NCBI GenBank assembly: GCA_947561715.1
Contig: OX387200.1
Coordinates: forward strand, 5,768,501 to 5,832,500
Reading direction: 5' to 3'
Length of the DNA: 64,000 nt
DNA from: Ascidia mentula
Taxonomy: Eukaryota > Chordata > Ascidiacea > Phlebobranchia > Ascidiidae
Positions 36,401-48,746 of the stretch are shown here, piece by piece. The notes under the pieces are model-generated. The model did not search any database, was not told the origin of the DNA, and worked only from the letters and a program-made list of their open reading frames with translations. Numbering within the stretch: the stretch's first letter is position 1; the number at the start of each line of letters is the position of its first letter. The position numbers and the translations under genes were made by a program.

Positions 36401-37483
36401 TTGACCAATGCTGCCAATTGCACGTTCTCATACACAACTTTCGAGATCAATGTGGCACTTGTTGTGTATACTTGGGCTTTATGGCTCGTTCTTCAAGCGA
36501 CAAAACCGAACACATATTTCAATTCAGTGACTAGCAAACCTTCTGTAACCTTGCCCTGCAGGAGTTTGTGCCATGGACAACAAGGTGTACGTAGCGGGTG
36601 GGTTCACTGGACGGGTGTGCGTCTTTTCTGTTGAATTCTACGACGTCGATCTCAACCAATGGACTTTCATAGCGCCGATGAAACTGGCGAGGTCCGGTGT
36701 GTTTGTGGCTCCATACCGGGGAAAGCTGATTGTTTTAGGCGGTTTTGATGGTCGCCACAGGCTAAAGACGGCTGAAGTTTACCACCCTGAGATTGGCACC
36801 TGGACAAGCTTTCCCTCAATGATTACCAAAAGGTTTGAGAATATTTAAGAAATTTAAATTAATATCCCACCCGGAAAGCAGTCAATTTCAATAAAAACAA
36901 AAAACACCGTGTATAGTCATGTAACATACATTACATATGTAAGTTGGGGCCTGTTTATAGAAAAAAGTAGGAAACTTCTACTTTTGTAAGTTCCGCCAAA
37001 GTCAAACTACTACAACTTATGCCATGCGTCCAAATAAAACTAAATTTGGCCCCGTAATTTTTTTATCTCGTGAACTGACGCAGCCTTATACGTTAGTTAT
37101 CTGCATGTTGATTTTTAAGATCAAACTTCACGGCTTGTGTCGTGGAAGGCAAACTGACAGTGTTCGGCGGTTACGACGACATATCGACTTGCTCCAACGT
37201 CGAATATTTCGATGACGAGGTCGTCCAAAATGAAGACGCCATACAAGAACATTTTCCAAACGCTCTCCAATACACAAACTTGACTGTGGACGTAAATAGC
37301 AACGAACCTGGTCTGGAACAGTTCGGAATGCCCGTCAAACTGAGCTCCGAGTATATGCACATGGGAGAATGGAAGGCTTTGCCTAACATGTCTCACGGCC
37401 GGAGTGCATTAAGCAGTTGTGTGATCGAAGGAATTTCGCCTTGTGATTTGCATTCGATTATTGACCCGGAGAAAAACATGTGA
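33475..37483 (+). CDS. KLHL10: Kelch-like protein 10, BTB-Kelch CUL3 adaptor
   Basis: Eleven exons give 699 aa: 33475-33526, 33584-33779, 33900-34008, 34066-34211, 34281-34466, 34543-34683, 34981-35257, 35647-35843, 36128-36288, 36562-36832, 37120-37483. An extended N-terminus precedes the BTB domain (LFFDVVLRTSDGKLYPAHR), then comes BACK (NCLDMWSFA) and six Kelch repeats (VLVVGGW, VYIIGGFDGR, IYAIGGSDGS, VYVAGGFTGR, LIVLGGFDGRHR, LTVFGGYDD). RRCYVGVT, MREQRSDA and RSALSSCVIEGI match human KLHL10 RRCYVSVT, MHEQRSDA and RSALSCCVVPGL, which favours KLHL10 over other family members. KLHL10 is a spermatid-specific CUL3 adaptor in vertebrates and flies. The final Kelch unit carries an insertion of about 45 residues rich in Glu, Asp and Asn (YFDDEVVQNEDAIQEHF) not seen in human. 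Confidence 0.85.
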
Positions 37484-38081
37484 ATGTTGTCACGCTGATT
37501 TGATTTGTTCGTTTTGGAAAAGGGCAAACTAGGGTTTTCTGTTAATAACCACCAATTAAAGCGGTAGTCGATTAATTTCAAAAAAATTTATTTAGTTAAT
37601 TTTTATAGTTATATTAATTGATTTCTATGGTTTGCATCAAATACCGCTCCAAGCGGCAAAAGTTTAAATTATTTCTTCAATAAGCGAAGTCAGGTGACCA
37701 TGAATCTGTAAGCGGGATAATCAAAACTCAGTTCGGTCGCGTTTTGTGTTGATATGTGTATGAAAAGCGTGACTTTAAAGCATTTTGTGTTTTTTCATTG
37801 TTTTTTTTGTGCGAAAACAAGCAGGTTACTAGCGTGTTTTTTTTTGCACAAAAAACAGCGTGTTCAAACACATTTGTTGTTAAATTTGGTAATGCCAGTT
37901 CAGTTCTTGTTGTGTACTATGCTAATTCTTTATTTCAGCCAATGCTTATGCAAACAAGCAATCCACTTCTTGCTGTTTCAGGAGAACAATAAGTATAGAC
38001 GTAATAACACACAGTATTTTGTTTAGCTGGACATAAGTCTGTCGATTGCATTGTTTTGAACTGGATAAAAACACTGCAACG
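37484..38081. other. Intergenic between KLHL10 and KIF23
   Basis: 600 bp holding the KLHL10 3' end and the KIF23 upstream region. It is T-rich, with no recognisable gene. Confidence 0.5.
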
Positions 38082-41000
38082 ATGAGACCCCAGTAAGTAA
38101 AAAAATGCTTTATAATATTTCTTCACTAGTAAATAGAACAAATACATAAATTTTGATAAATTGACAATACATATGTCTAAATGGTACCATCTTAAATTTG
38201 ATGAATTGTTAGCCTATGATATCGTTATAAGAAAATTTAATTTTGATACTTTTACCACCAGACGAACCCCTATGAAGCCACCCCGGAAGCCTGGACAAAG
38301 ACATCCCAATGCTCCAACAGATCCGGTGGAGGTAAACACTAAAATTATTTGTAGAATTAGGCTATTTTGTTGTTAACAGTGCCTAGCATTTGGAGACTAG
38401 CTTATGACTTAAAAAAAATGATTTGTGATTTAATAGGTCTGTGCCCGCATACGGAATCTCTCCAACAAAAACGAAGAGAGTTGCATTGAAGTGATAAATG
38501 ACGCAACAATTCGTTTATCGTCACTAGAAAATAGAGTGGTAAGTTTTGTAAAGTTTAATGTTGTTAATTGGTAAATTGATTTTGACTGTTTAATTACAAA
38601 AGGTTATATAATTTTGTTTTGTGTGTTTTATCTCAATGAAATCAATTATGGTTTTCTTTTCATGCAGACTGATTGTCAATTCTACAGAGTGTTCAATCAA
38701 AATGTCGGCCAACAGCATCTTTTCCATTATGTAGCCGAACACATGATAGAGGACTTAGTACAGGGAAAAAGCGGTAAGCTGATATATCAAATTCATATAT
38801 GCATTTAACAGGTGTCAGGTTGTTTGACAAACAACAGATTAAAACAATGCATGTACTTCACAGGACTGTTGTTCACATATGGTGTCACAAGCTCTGGCAA
38901 GACTTACACAATGACTGGGACACTTGAAGAACCTGGATTTCTGCCTCGGTGTCTGGATATGCTTTTTAACTCTCTAGAAGGGGTACAGGCTTCAAAATAT
39001 GTAAGTTTTTGGCACTCAAAAGTGATTTAAAAGTTATAAACATGTACACAACAAAGCTAAGTGTTATTTGATTTAGGTTTTTGTGCCAGACTGTATGAAT
39101 CAGTTTTGTGTGCAATCTGAAGCAGAAGCCCTGTTGGAGAAACAGGAAAGGGATATTTTGCCTCAGCTTAGCACACCGAAAACTCCAAGCAAGTAAGTTA
39201 ACTTTTAGATTGAAATATCATTTACAATTACTTTAACACTTAACCTATGCTTATTGTTAGGGCCAGATCAAAAATTCCTGATGTTAGATATGAGTTGGAG
39301 CATTGTCAGTCAGAGAACATAAACCCGGACTGTCGCTATGCAGTTTTTGTTTCTTACGTTGAAATCTACAATGATTATATTTATGATCTACTTGGGGAGG
39401 TACAGCTGGATCCTTTTAACAGACCCCGGTAGGTTTTGTATTATAAAACTGAAAAAGGAGGTGCATTTCTAAGCAACTTTTTCTTCAGTCATTATTTGGT
39501 AATTTTTTGTAACTTTATGTTACCAAAACTCCGGTAGTTTAGTCGCTGGAGCATAGGCCCAGGATGTCCGGGTCAGTGCCTATTCTAAATTTAATCTAGC
39601 TTTTGTACACAATAAATGTATTTATATACGTGTTTTGTCACAAAAGCTTATACACACTTTCAATCTGCTGCAAAAAGAGATGTTTGTACACATATATACT
39701 AAATTCTGTGATTGTGACAGACCACCACAGTCGAAACGTCTTCGAGAAGATAAAAAGAAGAACATGTTTGTTTATGGAGTCACCCAGGTTGAAGTCAAAT
39801 CCACAGAAGAGGCATTTGCAGCATTTCAACAAGGTATGCGGATCATTACCAAATGTTTAATACACGTATCACTATAGTTTGAAGTCTGTGTATTTATGTT
39901 ATATAATCAGGACAAGAAAGAAGAAGAATAGCTCACACTCAATTGAACGCTGAGTCAAGTCGGTCGCACAGTATTTTTAACATCCGCCTTGTGCAAGCCC
40001 CTCTAGATCCACTTGGGGAAGATTTGTTGCAGGTTTGTGTTGCTGTCACTTTAACTCTGAACTTTTGTATTGCATTAAACCTATATAGTCCTTGGGTGGT
40101 GTATATTAAGTTTGAATGTCCTACATTTAAAATTTTTTTCAATATTAACATTGGTCTTTTTTGTTTTTGGTTTCCTGACCATTGGCTACTCCGAATAAAA
40201 CCTCATATTTTATGAAATTGATGTATTTATAATTATGTTTGGTTGTTGAAGTACAGCATAACTTGTGAATGTTGTTGAATAATTTTCCCATTAACAGAAA
40301 TAGAATGAAACATTGTGAATCATGCATGTCTTGTGTTATTGTAGTGTGTTGGTATTGCAGGAAAAAAGCCTGATTTGTGCAAGCCAATTGTCCCTAGTGG
40401 ATTTGGCTGGAAGTGAGCGTATGGCAAGAACTTGTGCTGGAGGAGAAAGACTAAGGGAGGCTGGAAACATTAATAGTTCACTTATGACACTGAGGAGGTT
40501 TGTTCCCATTGCATTTACACTTTTGTTTAAATCAGGAGTGGACGAACTGTTTAACTCAAAATTTTGACAGTGGAGAACTAACAGGCCGTGTATAAAATGA
40601 AGAACACCTGGTTTTGGTTTACATTCAGTTAATAGTTAACATTATGTTTTATTGTGTAGATGCTTGGAGCAACTGAGGGAAAATCAAAAGAATGGAACTT
40701 GTGAAATGGTCAAATACAGAAATTCCAAGCTTACTCATTTGTTCAAAAGCTACTTTGAAGGTCATGGGAGGGTCAAAATGGTTGTATGTCTCAATCCAAA
40801 TGCAGAGGAATATGACGAAAATATGGTAACTTTAAACTGGTTCTATTTTTAAAAATTTTTCTCTTCATGTTTGTAACAATTATTTGAAACAACTTTTTTC
40901 CCCATTAAACCACTTTCCTATACAAAACTTTTAAATTGTGCATAACAATATAATTTTGTTTTTTAAAAATAATTACTCAATTTAGTAATATTTTTTCAGG

Positions 41001-44000
41001 TCATTTGTTTCATGTGTTTCTGTAAATAAGTTTTAACAAATATTGAATTGTTTTGCTTCATTTTGTCTGGTAGCATGTGGTGCAATTTGCCGAGATGGCT
41101 CAACAAGTGGAGGTTGCACGCCAGGAAGTCTTCAAAATTGATCGAGAAAGTGTCAAGCAAAAAGCACTGGAGGCCAAAACCAGAAAAGAAGAAGAGAAGA
41201 AGAAACACTTGACTGCTGCCAGACAATTGAGCCAGGAGGCCACAAGTATGTTACATTTTTTGCACAAAATTCTCAACATCATAAACTTGAATGTAATTTA
41301 ATTGTGCAGGCCATCGGTTACACCAGCGTGGTAGATTTAGGCATTTACCTTCTTCTAGCGAGTCTGACACAACCACAACGATGACACCAACAACAGGTAA
41401 TGAATCCAATATCCATCTTTGTTTTACACATTTACATGCCATAAAATGTCCGATTGATATATGCCTCATATGCTAAACATGGCAGGACTTAATCTAACAC
41501 AACTTTTTGAAACAAAGATAACTAACTATGTATGTTTAAACAGTTTGGAATGTTGCAACCACAGTTTTAAATTTGAAGAAAAGTTTAGCAGAATCCCAGA
41601 GTGTATTTTCACCAGCACGTTTTACTTACCACCAATAAATACATAACCGTGGTCCAATATAATAAGTATGAAACGAAAACAGCTATTTGTTATAATTTTT
41701 ATTGTGTTACAGATGATGGTGAGAGTGATGGTTGGGAGGGACTAGAGTTGAACATCGGTTCCAACTTTCCGAATTTGGAAGTTGTTGATTCGATGGATTG
41801 TGAAACTGTTCCTTCCATCATAGCATTTCTTCAAGAACGAATGGACATGATGAATTCGGTCAAAAAAACTGCCAGATCACTTGGTAATGAACAATTGATT
41901 ACAAGTTCTCCAGATTTTAATCTTTATGTGTTTTATGATAAAACTGTAATTTCATAAAAGCCTATGGTGCTTGATTTTTTGTTTTCTCACCAAGATACTT
42001 TCAGTCGTATCATTTCTGTGTGAAAAAAAGTTGTACTTTTGTTTGAAGGCACAATGTTTCGATCAAACTTGGGGTCAAACTCACAAAATGATAAAGATAT
42101 CCAGGCAAGACTGAAAGATTGTGAAAATGAACTTTCCTCAAAAACTAAAGATGTGACAAAGTTGGAACGCCAAGTCAAAAAACTTGAATCAAAGGTATGC
42201 AAACTGCGAAATGTAATCATCTTATCAAGGAATTCAAAAACATGTTTCAACTCAGAGTTACGCCCATTTTACAAATTATGAAAATGTAATATTTTTGACA
42301 GAATCAAGTTCTTTCAAGAACAACTCAGGTCTTCGAGAAAGACAAAAAGCAGTTACAAGATCAGGTAACGCAGTCTCAAAATTGGGGTAGATTTTAAATT
42401 ACTGTGTAATCCTCGAAATATTTACTCCATCACAGCTTTGTGAGGTAGAGGTGCAGCTGAAGAATTCCCAAATGGAAACGAGAAAAGTTGAAACGAAACT
42501 TCGTGGAACTGTTGCAAACACAAAAGCCCAAATCGAAAAGCAGTGTGTAAGTTTAATAAAGTTGCTATGACCAAAAAATCAAGCTATTTCATTTCGAAAA
42601 ACAGTTATTTCAGCAAATTCAAGAATCTCCCCAACTTACTACTTGTTGCAACATTCAATTTCAGGACAAGAGAGTTCGCAATGTGCAAACGCAAATGCAA
42701 GAAAAGATGTGGGTGAAAACAGAGCAACTGCGACAACTAAAACACATCATCAGTGATGGGAGGGAGGGAAGACCTGTCACAAGAAGAGCCGTTGCTCCAC
42801 TACCTCCATCAACCCCCACCACATCAGTAAGTTCACATACTTGTTGTGTTCAAGTTTGCAGTTGGATATTTAGTTTCGTAACAATTAAACAGCTAAAATT
42901 GTGGTGGAAAATTATCTAGAAGCCTTTAGGGTATATTTGTTGCGATTTCAATTAAACATGGACTGATTTCACCCAACTCTGGGCTTGTTGGTGTCTGTAC
43001 ACATTATTTGCTCTCATAGAATGTAAATTAGGGGCCCATAAATTTATATGCCAAATATACACATTATTTTTATCAAGCCACTTGCACTCTACCACAGTTA
43101 TTTGGGATGTAAAGATTAGTGACTTTATTGAGAATGTTAATATGAAAATGTGTCAGTTTGATTAGAACACCCAATTTGGCAACATACAATCTCGTTTCTT
43201 TCCACGTAGGAAAGTTCAAGAACTCGTCTTGCACACAAGCGAAGATCCCGTTCCGCTGAAAATCTTCTCAAGGAAACCAAGTCTTTGAACAAAAGCAGAC
43301 ACATCTCAAATTCTGATAACGATTTGCGACAGGCGAAAAAGAAATCATCCAGCACAAGTGTTGCTGTGGAGGTTGGTGTTCTTTCTTTTTATGAATTGCC
43401 TATTATGCTACTGAGAATAGGGTATTTGATTTGAAAACAGTACAACTTTGTGCTGGAACAGTGCAGTCCAAGCAGGCTGTATAGATAAGATCAGGGGCAC
43501 GGACTTTAATTTATTTATTTAGACATTGCACAGCTTTCAGATATTAAAATGCATGATAAAGGCCAGGTTGAAAACTGAAACGTATGCAGGTTTTGATAGA
43601 AAAATAAAGCGAGGTACTGGTATTAAGGATCACGTCCCTGCTATAGACAAAGCTCTGGCTTAAACAGAAAAACATTTAATCTCAGTTTTTGAAACTTGTA
43701 GGGCAACGAATGCCATCGTTCGGCCAGTCAACAAGGAATGGTTACCAGAAGTAGAAGCCATAATATTTCAGAAAGCGACTGGGAAGACTTGATGTTAGAG
43801 AGGGAGAATGAAAGAACCCTTGGGTGCAAATACGTCAATCGCAACGGGGAAGACAACTTTAGACACAGGGTAAAGCAAGGGGTCGGCTGTGTCCCAGTTC
43901 GTCACAATGTTATGACTTCGCGCGCCAACATTTTTGCACGTAGTACAGGTTCATAGGTTTATACACAGTATTTAAAATTTGGTGACATTAAGTGGCGATG

Positions 44001-45615
44001 AAAATATTATCACCCATGAGCTAGAGGGTACGGAAACGGGCCTTAAAATTTCTTCAACTTTTACCTTTTTTCCGTAACTTTGCTTTAAGGAACGGTTTGT
44101 GGATTGTGATTTTAATTTGAAATGCTTGTTAATTTTATTTGGTTGGATGATAGTGGCATGAGCAGATAATCAGCAAAACTGCTTGTTGACAAATACATAC
44201 AACTATACAACGTAGGCTAAGTTAGTTTTGGTGCCACATTCAACAGGGAATGTAAATAAATGGAGATAACACACAAGTTTTATGCTTTGCATTGTTCACT
44301 ATTCCTTTTTTTTATTTCCAGCCCGCTGCGCCAATAGCTCCCAAGCATCGAAGATCTAAATCAGGAGCCAACGGTCAGTGGCTTGCACACTTACCAGACA
44401 CCACCGTTCAAACCGGTACGCGACAAAACATACAACAATCGAGTGCATGGTCAATAGTGTTTATATTCAAAACCTCCCGTTTGCACAGAAACGATCATGC
44501 AGCCGTGTATTAAACCAAACCGTGTGGTTAATGTTCCCTCGCCGAAGGACGTCGCCGGAGCTCACAAATACTTGCTCACTCACCAGCGTGAAGACAGAAA
44601 CGGCGAGATTGAAACACAGTTGGTTAAGGTTGGTACCTCACTGTAAAATTCCACCTTACACGAAATTATTTGCTGACAAGTTAAATCTAATAGTTGAGCG
44701 CTACTGTTGCGGACATAAAGTAAATGTACTTGTACCAAATAGGCTACAACATTTTGGTTAAATAATCACGAAAAAGATCATAACATGGTGACAAATAAAA
44801 TGAACAGGCTGTTCTAGTATTTATAAACCGCTTTATAATATAACGTTACCATTCAGGACAATATGTCGCTCTGTGTCAATGAATTCTACTTTATTTTAGG
44901 GAGAGGTTTTCCACACACGAACCGGTGGACAGCAAGTCCAGTTTGTTGATATCGAGACTTTGAAACAACACGACCCGAAAAAGAAGCCACCATCGCCAAA
45001 GTAAATTACGTTTGTTTCCTCTATTACATAAAGTGCAGAGACACTTAAATGTCCCATTGTTATGTCATAGAAAAAGGAAGTCGAATGTCTCGGTTGACGA
45101 GTTGTCTTCTGGTGAACAGTCGTGTTGGACAGACGTCGAAACAAGAGTAAGAACCGTGTTTTTGTAAAATTGCTTATCGTCTTTGTTGCTTAGTTCTGTC
45201 CGGTATGTCGTCTACATGTTTTTAATCCCCGCTTGAATGTTAAACTTGGACCCATTACCCAAAAAATAAATTAACAAAAACAAACAATGCATATTAGGAC
45301 GGAGTCGTGTGCTTTTTGAAATTTTGGGGCAACTTTTTAAAAAACTATGACCAATACAAGCAAAAATAATAGCGTTTCACATTTACGCAGCTATAACCAG
45401 GAAATTGTTTTATGTTGACGTTTAAATAATGTGAAGTTTTGTCGTTCTTCCACTATTTTAATTGTCTAACACTTTGCAGTGCTCCTATGGAATCACCAAC
45501 AGCGCAGCAGCAAAGCAAGCAATCGGCGGAAAGTATGTACATACGCCCCTGCCCACTGTGGACTATTGACATGTTCCTAACTCGATTCCGTTGTTTTTCC
45601 AGGAAAAGAAAATAG
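38082..45615 (+). CDS. KIF23: Kinesin-6 KIF23 (MKLP1/ZEN-4), centralspindlin motor
   Basis: Twenty-six exons, all in phase, give 988 aa (human 960): 38082-38092, 38262-38331, 38437-38538, 38668-38773, 38864-39000, 39077-39192, 39261-39428, 39721-39833, 39911-40032, 40361-40497, 40660-40825, 41074-41245, 41310-41396, 41713-41883, 42049-42194, 42302-42364, 42436-42546, 42665-42826, 43210-43371, 43702-43869, 44322-44415, 44489-44628, 44900-45000, 45071-45146, 45480-45532, 45603-45615. The motor shows the P-loop GVTSSGKT, switch [10 protein letters not shown] and switch II DLAGSE, with the large loop-6 insertion of kinesin-6. A neck that binds RACGAP1 and a coiled coil follow. The C-terminal ARF6-binding region is conserved ([35 protein letters not shown]), ending in a basic KKRK. 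It bundles antiparallel midzone microtubules. Exon 1 codes only MRP plus part of a codon. Confidence 0.95.
39531..39580 (+). repeat. Possible tRNA-like SINE scrap
   Basis: Within a KIF23 intron, TAGTTTAGTCGCTGGAGCA resembles an A-box/D-arm, and 25 bp later a B-box-like GGGTCAGTGCC follows. No cloverleaf can be folded, so this is weak. Confidence 0.25.
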
Positions 45616-46724
45616 GGACACGTGCCAGAAAATGGATGTCATCCCGAAACATTGTGTAACGCGTAGCTTCCACTGCCACATTTTAGCGGCAAACATACTT
45701 AAGGAAACTGCCCACGACAGCAGTTCTCAAGTGTTGTTTTTCTCATTTAGTGTTCATTTCTTGCATAGGTTTTTATATGCTGGTTACAATCGTACACTGC
45801 TGGCCACGGGTTAAAATCTTTCATGTACTGACGTTTTTTTGTGTTTTAAAGCGGTGACTCACCCACTATAGGTGGTCTTTGCAATGCCAATTACCGTAAG
45901 CGACTACTTTGTATCGTACATTATTATTAACACGCACTGCTGTTCGATTTTATGTGAATAAAACCTGTCAATAAACTTAACCACTTCGACAAGCAAACTG
46001 AGTGTTTGGGGATATCGGGCAATAGACCACTAATTCAATATTTGCTTATAGTATAAGCAGGTTTGTGAGACTTGTGTTTACGGTTTTTGGGTGTTGTAAT
46101 TACGATAATTCCATTTAGGATATTCGGCTAAATCTGAATACCAGTGACGTCATGTCATAACAGCTACCATTTTACTTGAGCTGAAGGAATCGGAGACCAG
46201 TCATTTTCACGCGAGTACACAACCCTGGTTGAAAGTTATCACGATTTATTTGGCCAAAGACGATGCAACTGAAACAAAAAATTTGATCCTACACAGTACA
46301 CGGATAACGATTACGGCCACCAGTCAAAGTGACTTTTTCACAGCCACCAACCAATGGGTTGCAACACTGCAAAATACAGCCATTTTTGTCCACTTTTTAC
46401 GTTGGTAATAAAGGCAAAAAAATACAAAGTTCTTGACAAAGGCTAGGACTGTTTTATTGCACCTATGTATCGTCCAAAAAGCGGAATAAACAAATATAAT
46501 ATATATAATTATGGCACAGGCGTGAGATAGACGTTAACCAATAGGTGCAAATATATATTGTAAATTACCCATAACACCACTTACCCTTAAAAAACTACAA
46601 AGTTTTTTGTGTTTAGTCAAAGGCAGCAAATGGTCATAACACCGAACACATTCATTTTTTGTGATAAAATAAAATTTAAAACGCTTGCTTCCCAGCACCA
46701 ACCACTGTTATGTAATGCAGTGTA
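45616..46724. other. Convergent 3' region of KIF23 and SLC35C2
   Basis: AATAAA near 45957 probably ends KIF23. A CRE-type TGACGTCA lies at 46145-46152, but no promoter is expected between convergent genes. No gene recognised. Confidence 0.5.
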
Positions 46725-48746
46725 CTATCTGTGATTTACGTTAAAAATCTCATTTTCGCTTTCACTGTCCGACTCCAAACTAACATGATCGAGTAGCTTG
46801 AGTTGCACATTTTCTTCAGTACTTTGTTCTCCATTTTCTACACAAAATCAGAATGATTAGTATTGAAGATAATTACAAATATGTAGCCATATTGTCATTA
46901 CAACCTTCTTCGGTGTGCTTGTATTTCAAAAACACATGGCAGCCTATACCAGATATGCAGATTGCAAACCCAAGCCAATTCATCATGCTGAACTTGTCTT
47001 TGTTATATGTTGCTGCAAGGACTAGTGTAGCAATTTCCTGCAATTGTAAGTACATCATTTGTCAACTGTGATAATCACAAGTTACAACTATGCCAAACTG
47101 TATTTTACTAATCCCCTATCTGCTACGACCACATTTTATCAAAACTAATAATACCAATAACTTTTTCGAAAATTGTTTTGGAGTAATTTTTAGTTCATTA
47201 CACTTTTTGATAATACGCAAATTTTATTTTTTAAAGATAAAAATACTTTTGTATGATTTTACAAGTTTACAATAGTCGGAAAAAGTATACAATAAACCAT
47301 TCCACACCTTAAAAATACCGCATATCGATAAAGTGAGCGATGATGTCGAGCTGAGTAGTAAATATTCAGAAAACGTTAACATGAAAGCTACGACACCTCC
47401 AAATACAATCATGAACACTGTTGGAAGCATATTGGCGAATGTTTCGCTTGCAAATATAAATTCAGATGAGAAAAACGGAAGACCTGCGAATTACAAAACC
47501 ATGGACTCAGTTTAGTCTAATTTGGGTCGATTTAAAGAAGGGGTCAAAAAAATTTTTTTCGGTTTTGATGGGAATATTTTAACAAAACAATTATTTAACT
47601 AACAAAACAGACAAAATACTTCACAAAGGGGGACCAGGACCCCTGGATACATCTATAAAGGAACTCGAACCTTCATGGGCCAAAGCAAGGGGAAATAATC
47701 CAAAAAACATAGTGGGCTGTAAATGGTATGTCATATCTATGGGATTTGTCAAACCTACAAAAGATTGTTGTTCAGTTGTCTTTTTAAACAGGTTTATGTG
47801 CATACTTACCCAGTTCCTTCTTTTGCATGATGATTTGACTTAAAGTCCACCTTATGCCACCGATAAAAGATGCGCTCATTACCAAAATAAAACCTTCTAA
47901 ATTGAATTGTGTAGATTCATACACAAATAAAAATAACCCACCAGAAATGAGTCCAATTACTATGATCAATGACCACCTCTGAAAAGTAATCAACATACAA
48001 TCATTGTTGCAATCTGTGTATATCCAGGTCATAACATGCATTCTGCACTTTTCTTGATTGCTAAAACTTATCACTTACAGCTTTCTCTAACTTTAGTAAA
48101 ATAGCAAAGCCGAGAATGAAAACAACGGCAGTGGACTTGACCATCGTATATCTGCACACACAGTGAAACACATTGCAATGAAACAAAATTGGGACATTGT
48201 ATATTTCAGTTTGCACATACTTACAAGGAAACAGTTATAAAGACAAAACTCCAATTCGACAACCCAATGTCCAAGGCACTTGCAAACCCTGGTGGCAAAA
48301 AACAAACAGATTATCCAACAGTCACATGAGATTGCAATTACTGAAAATACCTGGAACAAAAACTTTTTTGATGTAGGTAGCCCAATCTAGTGTGGGTGTG
48401 TCTCTTCTACAACGTGAGCAAACAATGCGACAAATTGCGGAATAAATAAACACAGATAGAAAGTGAAAAGAGGTGGTCATCAAAGGATAATGAAAACTCT
48501 GAAAAGCAAAGAAAGTGCTACAGGGTTTTCTGTAACAATTCTACAAAATTTTACCTTGAACATCCATTTGTTGTAGAAGGTTAGACCTATCGAAAAAATG
48601 TAATAAAACAAAATGAGACTCAATGTCTTGATAACCATCAAACAAGTTTTCCGCTTTGGTAAATAACTGCCTTCCTTCTTTTTTGGATGAAGAATGTGCA
48701 TTGTTATTCCTCTTAAACTAGAGTCAGTGCCATTTTTGTGGCCCAT
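46725..48746 (-). CDS. SLC35C2: Solute carrier family 35 member C2, nucleotide-sugar transporter family
   Basis: Nine exons give 386 aa, from the 5' end: 48555-48746, 48351-48498, 48225-48288, 48079-48151, 47810-47978, 47625-47754, 47308-47446, 46905-47037, 46725-46837. About ten hydrophobic membrane segments are visible. LYYxFSIGxTFYNKW, [67 protein letters not shown] and [16 protein letters not shown] all match human SLC35C2. The human protein resides in Golgi and ERGIC membranes and influences GDP-fucose supply and Notch fucosylation; its exact substrate is unsettled. The N-terminus carries a hydrophilic extension of about 40 residues before the first membrane segment, and the C-terminus is acidic ([10 protein letters not shown]) like the human tail. 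Confidence 0.93.

Noticed and set aside
39531-39580. tRNA gene in a KIF23 intron
   Set aside because: A-box-like and B-box-like stretches are present, but no acceptor stem or anticodon arm folds. At best it is a SINE scrap.
46145-46152. CRE palindrome as a promoter element
   Set aside because: It lies between the 3' ends of two convergent genes, where no transcript start is expected. An 8-bp match can occur by chance in 64 kb.
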